Below, one piece after another: positions 36,647-38,816 of a stretch of DNA of 38,816 nt. Position 1 is the stretch's first letter; each line of letters opens with the position of its first letter. The position numbers and the translations under genes are program-made. The stretch is from assembly GCA_937919915.1 (NCBI GenBank), contig CALFOL010000430.1:1-38816 (forward strand), written 5' to 3'. The stretch is from an uncultured Planctomycetaceae bacterium. Its GTDB lineage: Bacteria > Planctomycetota > Planctomycetia > Planctomycetales > Planctomycetaceae. The notes beneath the pieces were generated by a model. That model ran no database searches. It saw only the letters and a list, made by a program, of their open reading frames with translations, and was not told the origin of the DNA.

Positions 36647-38713
36647 ATGTCGCGAACGGGTGTTATCAAGTCTGGATTCTTCGCAGCTTCTGCTGTCTGC
36701 GGTGTGATCGAACTGTGCTCCGCCGCTGCGATTGCCGGCTGGTTAACGGATGCTGCGTTGATGGCACGTGTCTGGCCCAGTGATGTGAATACTCGAATCG
36801 TGTCTCTGTTGGGTGGTGGCGTAGAGACCAACGTGCTGGGTGTCCCCGAGGCAACGCTTAGCATCTTTGCGGTGTGGATTCGGCTGGCTGGACTGACCGC
36901 GATATTCTGCGGTCTGTCGCAGTTGCGCCGCCGCGTTCAGAATCCCGTCCGTGTTGCGGCATGTGTTGGTTTGTGGCAGACCAGCCTGGTCGGTTGCGGT
37001 TGTGTGGCGTGGTGGCTGCTATGGCTGATCGGTGACCTGGGCATCGCCCCTCTGGCCGCTTTTTGTGTTGGTGTGCTGCCCGTGTGGATGATGGTCCTTT
37101 TGGCGACGTTTTGTTGGATCTGGTGGCAGGCAATCGTGTCGTTGCGTCCAATTGATGAACAGATTCTTCCTGCAGACGGTCGTTTGCGATTCCGCCCCAT
37201 TGCGTTTTTGGCAGTCGCCATGCTGAGCTGGATTGGAGTCTCGTTCTGGTTGAATGACTGCCTGTACCAGCAACTCATGATTCCGCATGGCGATTCGGCG
37301 ATGTACGAAGAACACCTGTGGAATGTGTGGCACGGGAAAGGGTTTCGCAGCTACCTGGATCAGGGACTGTTTCTGGGGGAACACATCCAGGTGATTCATT
37401 TGCTGCTGTTGCCGCTGCATATGCTGTGGCCTTCGCATCGGCTGCTGGAGTTGGCCGAATCGATTGCTTTAGGCAGTTGCTCAATTCCCATTTATCTGAT
37501 TGCACTGCGTTATACGCGAAACTCCTGGGCCGCCGCATTGCTGGGGGTGGCGTGGTTATTTTATTTCCCGATGCATTTTTTGGATATCGCGATTGATCAG
37601 AAAACGTTTCGCCCCATTGCTTTGGGATTGCCATTCCTATTCTGGATGATTCACTTTGCTGAACGCCGGCGACTGTACTGCGCTGGCGTGTGTTTGCTGT
37701 TGGTCTTGTCTGCCAAGGAAGATATGGCGTTGTTGACATGCCCGCTGCTGGCGGTTCTGGCGCTGTTGGCTCATCAGGGGGCGCTTTCAGGGCCTTCATC
37801 ATCCGATTTGGACGACAAGCGGGCTCGCAACTGGTTGCTGGGGCTATCTGTCTTTTCTGCTGTTTATCTTACGGCTGTGGTGTTAGTGATCATCCCGGCA
37901 TTTCGTTCGGGAGAGCATGTTCATTACAGCCGTTACTTCGGTGAGCTGGGAGGCACGCCGGGAGAACTCATCAGAACGGCGTTGACGCAGCCAATGCGTG
38001 TTGTCTCGCAAATGTTGAGCGTCAGGACGCTGCTGTATGTTTGTGTTTTCCTGGCGCCACTGGCGTTCTTTCCGCTGCGTCGACCTTGGTTGCTGCTGTC
38101 CGGTGGTTTGACGTTCGGCATGCTGTCGCTGCTGGAATTCGGCGGTCCGGAAGCTGGAGGCCTGCCACCAGTTCCCTATCACCATTTTCATGCGCCGTTG
38201 CTGGCTGTGGTTTTTTGGGCTGGAATTCGGGCTGTTTCCAACGCGGATTGTCAGAGTCGCGCGACGCTCGTGCTGTTTTGTTGTATTGCGACGTCTTTAA
38301 CTGGTTCTCTGATGCCATTCGGTGTGGGGTTTTGGTCGCACGAATCATCGTTCGGCCGTTCGCAATTGTTTTGTCCGGATGATCCGAGGCGACAGAAGCG
38401 TGCCGCAATGGTGGCTGTTGTTGTCGACATGATTCCTGCAACAGCTCGAGTCGCATCAACGGACTACATTCACACGCGATTAACACACTGTGAACGATCA
38501 TACGACTACAGTGGATACCTGCGCAAAGTGAATAATTACGAGCCGGGTGTGCCTCCGGATACGGACTACATCGTGATCGACACTGGGCATCGCTATAGCG
38601 CTGTGAAGACCGCAGCGGACGTGCGTGAGTTGCAAAGCGAGCCTGGCGAGTGGGAATTGATACCGGACGTAACCGATGGCATCTTTCTGATTTTGAAGCG
38701 GATTGGGCGTTAG
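36647..38713 (+). CDS. DUF2079-like polytopic membrane protein
   Basis: HGDSAMYEEHLWNVWHGKGFRSYLDQGLFLGEHIQVIHLLLLPLHMLWPSHRLLELAESIALGSCSIPIYLIALRYTRN...DIAIDQKTFRPIALGLPFLFW...VLSAKEDMALL. Confidence 0.8.
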   Translation: MSRTGVIKSGFFAASAVCGVIELCSAAAIAGWLTDAALMARVWPSDVNTRIVSLLGGGVETNVLGVPEATLSIFAVWIRLAGLTAIFCGLSQLRRRVQNPVRVAACVGLWQTSLVGCGCVAWWLLWLIGDLGIAPLAAFCVGVLPVWMMVLLATFCWIWWQAIVSLRPIDEQILPADGRLRFRPIAFLAVAMLSWIGVSFWLNDCLYQQLMIPHGDSAMYEEHLWNVWHGKGFRSYLDQGLFLGEHIQVIHLLLLPLHMLWPSHRLLELAESIALGSCSIPIYLIALRYTRNSWAAALLGVAWLFYFPMHFLDIAIDQKTFRPIALGLPFLFWMIHFAERRRLYCAGVCLLLVLSAKEDMALLTCPLLAVLALLAHQGALSGPSSSDLDDKRARNWLLGLSVFSAVYLTAVVLVIIPAFRSGEHVHYSRYFGELGGTPGELIRTALTQPMRVVSQMLSVRTLLYVCVFLAPLAFFPLRRPWLLLSGGLTFGMLSLLEFGGPEAGGLPPVPYHHFHAPLLAVVFWAGIRAVSNADCQSRATLVLFCCIATSLTGSLMPFGVGFWSHESSFGRSQLFCPDDPRRQKRAAMVAVVVDMIPATARVASTDYIHTRLTHCERSYDYSGYLRKVNNYEPGVPPDTDYIVIDTGHRYSAVKTAADVRELQSEPGEWELIPDVTDGIFLILKRIGR

Positions 38714-38722
38714 AGTTGTGAG

Positions 38723-38815
38723 TCATTGATGATGGTCGTCTTTCGGTCCTTGAAGGAACGCCATGACGCGCATGACGCGCGACTGAGTGGCCAACGGGAT
38801 TCGCTCGCTGGCGTG
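38723..38815 (-). CDS. C-terminal end of a CDS entering from the right edge
   Basis: Minus frame ...HASERIPLATQSRVMRVMAFLQGPKDDHHQ* is open to the edge and looks protein-like; too short to classify. Confidence 0.4.
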   Translation of the reverse strand, partial: HASERIPLATQSRVMRVMAFLQGPKDDHHQ

Positions 38816-38816
38816 T

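Noticed and set aside
38762-38781. catgacgcg x2 direct repeat near the right edge
   Set aside because: Only two short units inside probable coding sequence (RVMRVM); no further structure.

Overview
The window looks like planctomycete-type chromosome, judged from DUF1501, DUF1549/DUF1553, WD40 and ECF-sigma/Ser-Thr kinase content. I read these blocks from the sequence. (1) Left edge: a Ser/Thr kinase N-terminus with a poly-Ala linker, an ECF-type sigma factor that looks frameshifted, and a STAS protein. (2) A GH13 amylase, an SDR similar to D-mannonate oxidoreductases, and an IlvD/Edd dehydratase. (3) tRNA-His(GTG) and an HNH nuclease. (4) A redoxin-like / DUF1549-DUF1553 / DUF1501 / WD40 operon. 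(5) A mosaic zone at about 14.3-22.9 kb. It holds a decayed membrane glycosyltransferase with an in-frame stop and a frameshift, a second remnant sharing an exact 38-bp repeat with the first, and a DUF1573-like gene cluster between them. It also holds a WD40 gene with no clear N-terminus and a long antisense overlap with a YHS-domain gene. (6) A second DUF1501 + DUF1549/DUF1553 pair. (7) A GlmM-like phosphohexomutase. (8) A compact cluster of an asparagine-synthetase-like protein, a radical SAM protein and a flavin-dependent halogenase-like oxidoreductase, which is the best candidate here for an undescribed pathway. (9) A lipoprotein alpha/beta hydrolase and a DUF2079 membrane protein. Intergenic regions carry a palindrome-rich dispersed repeat family (three copies) and a separate perfect 22-bp-arm inverted repeat. 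No CRISPR array, rRNA, intact transposase or phage module was recognised. All assignments come from reading motifs by eye; no database search was run.
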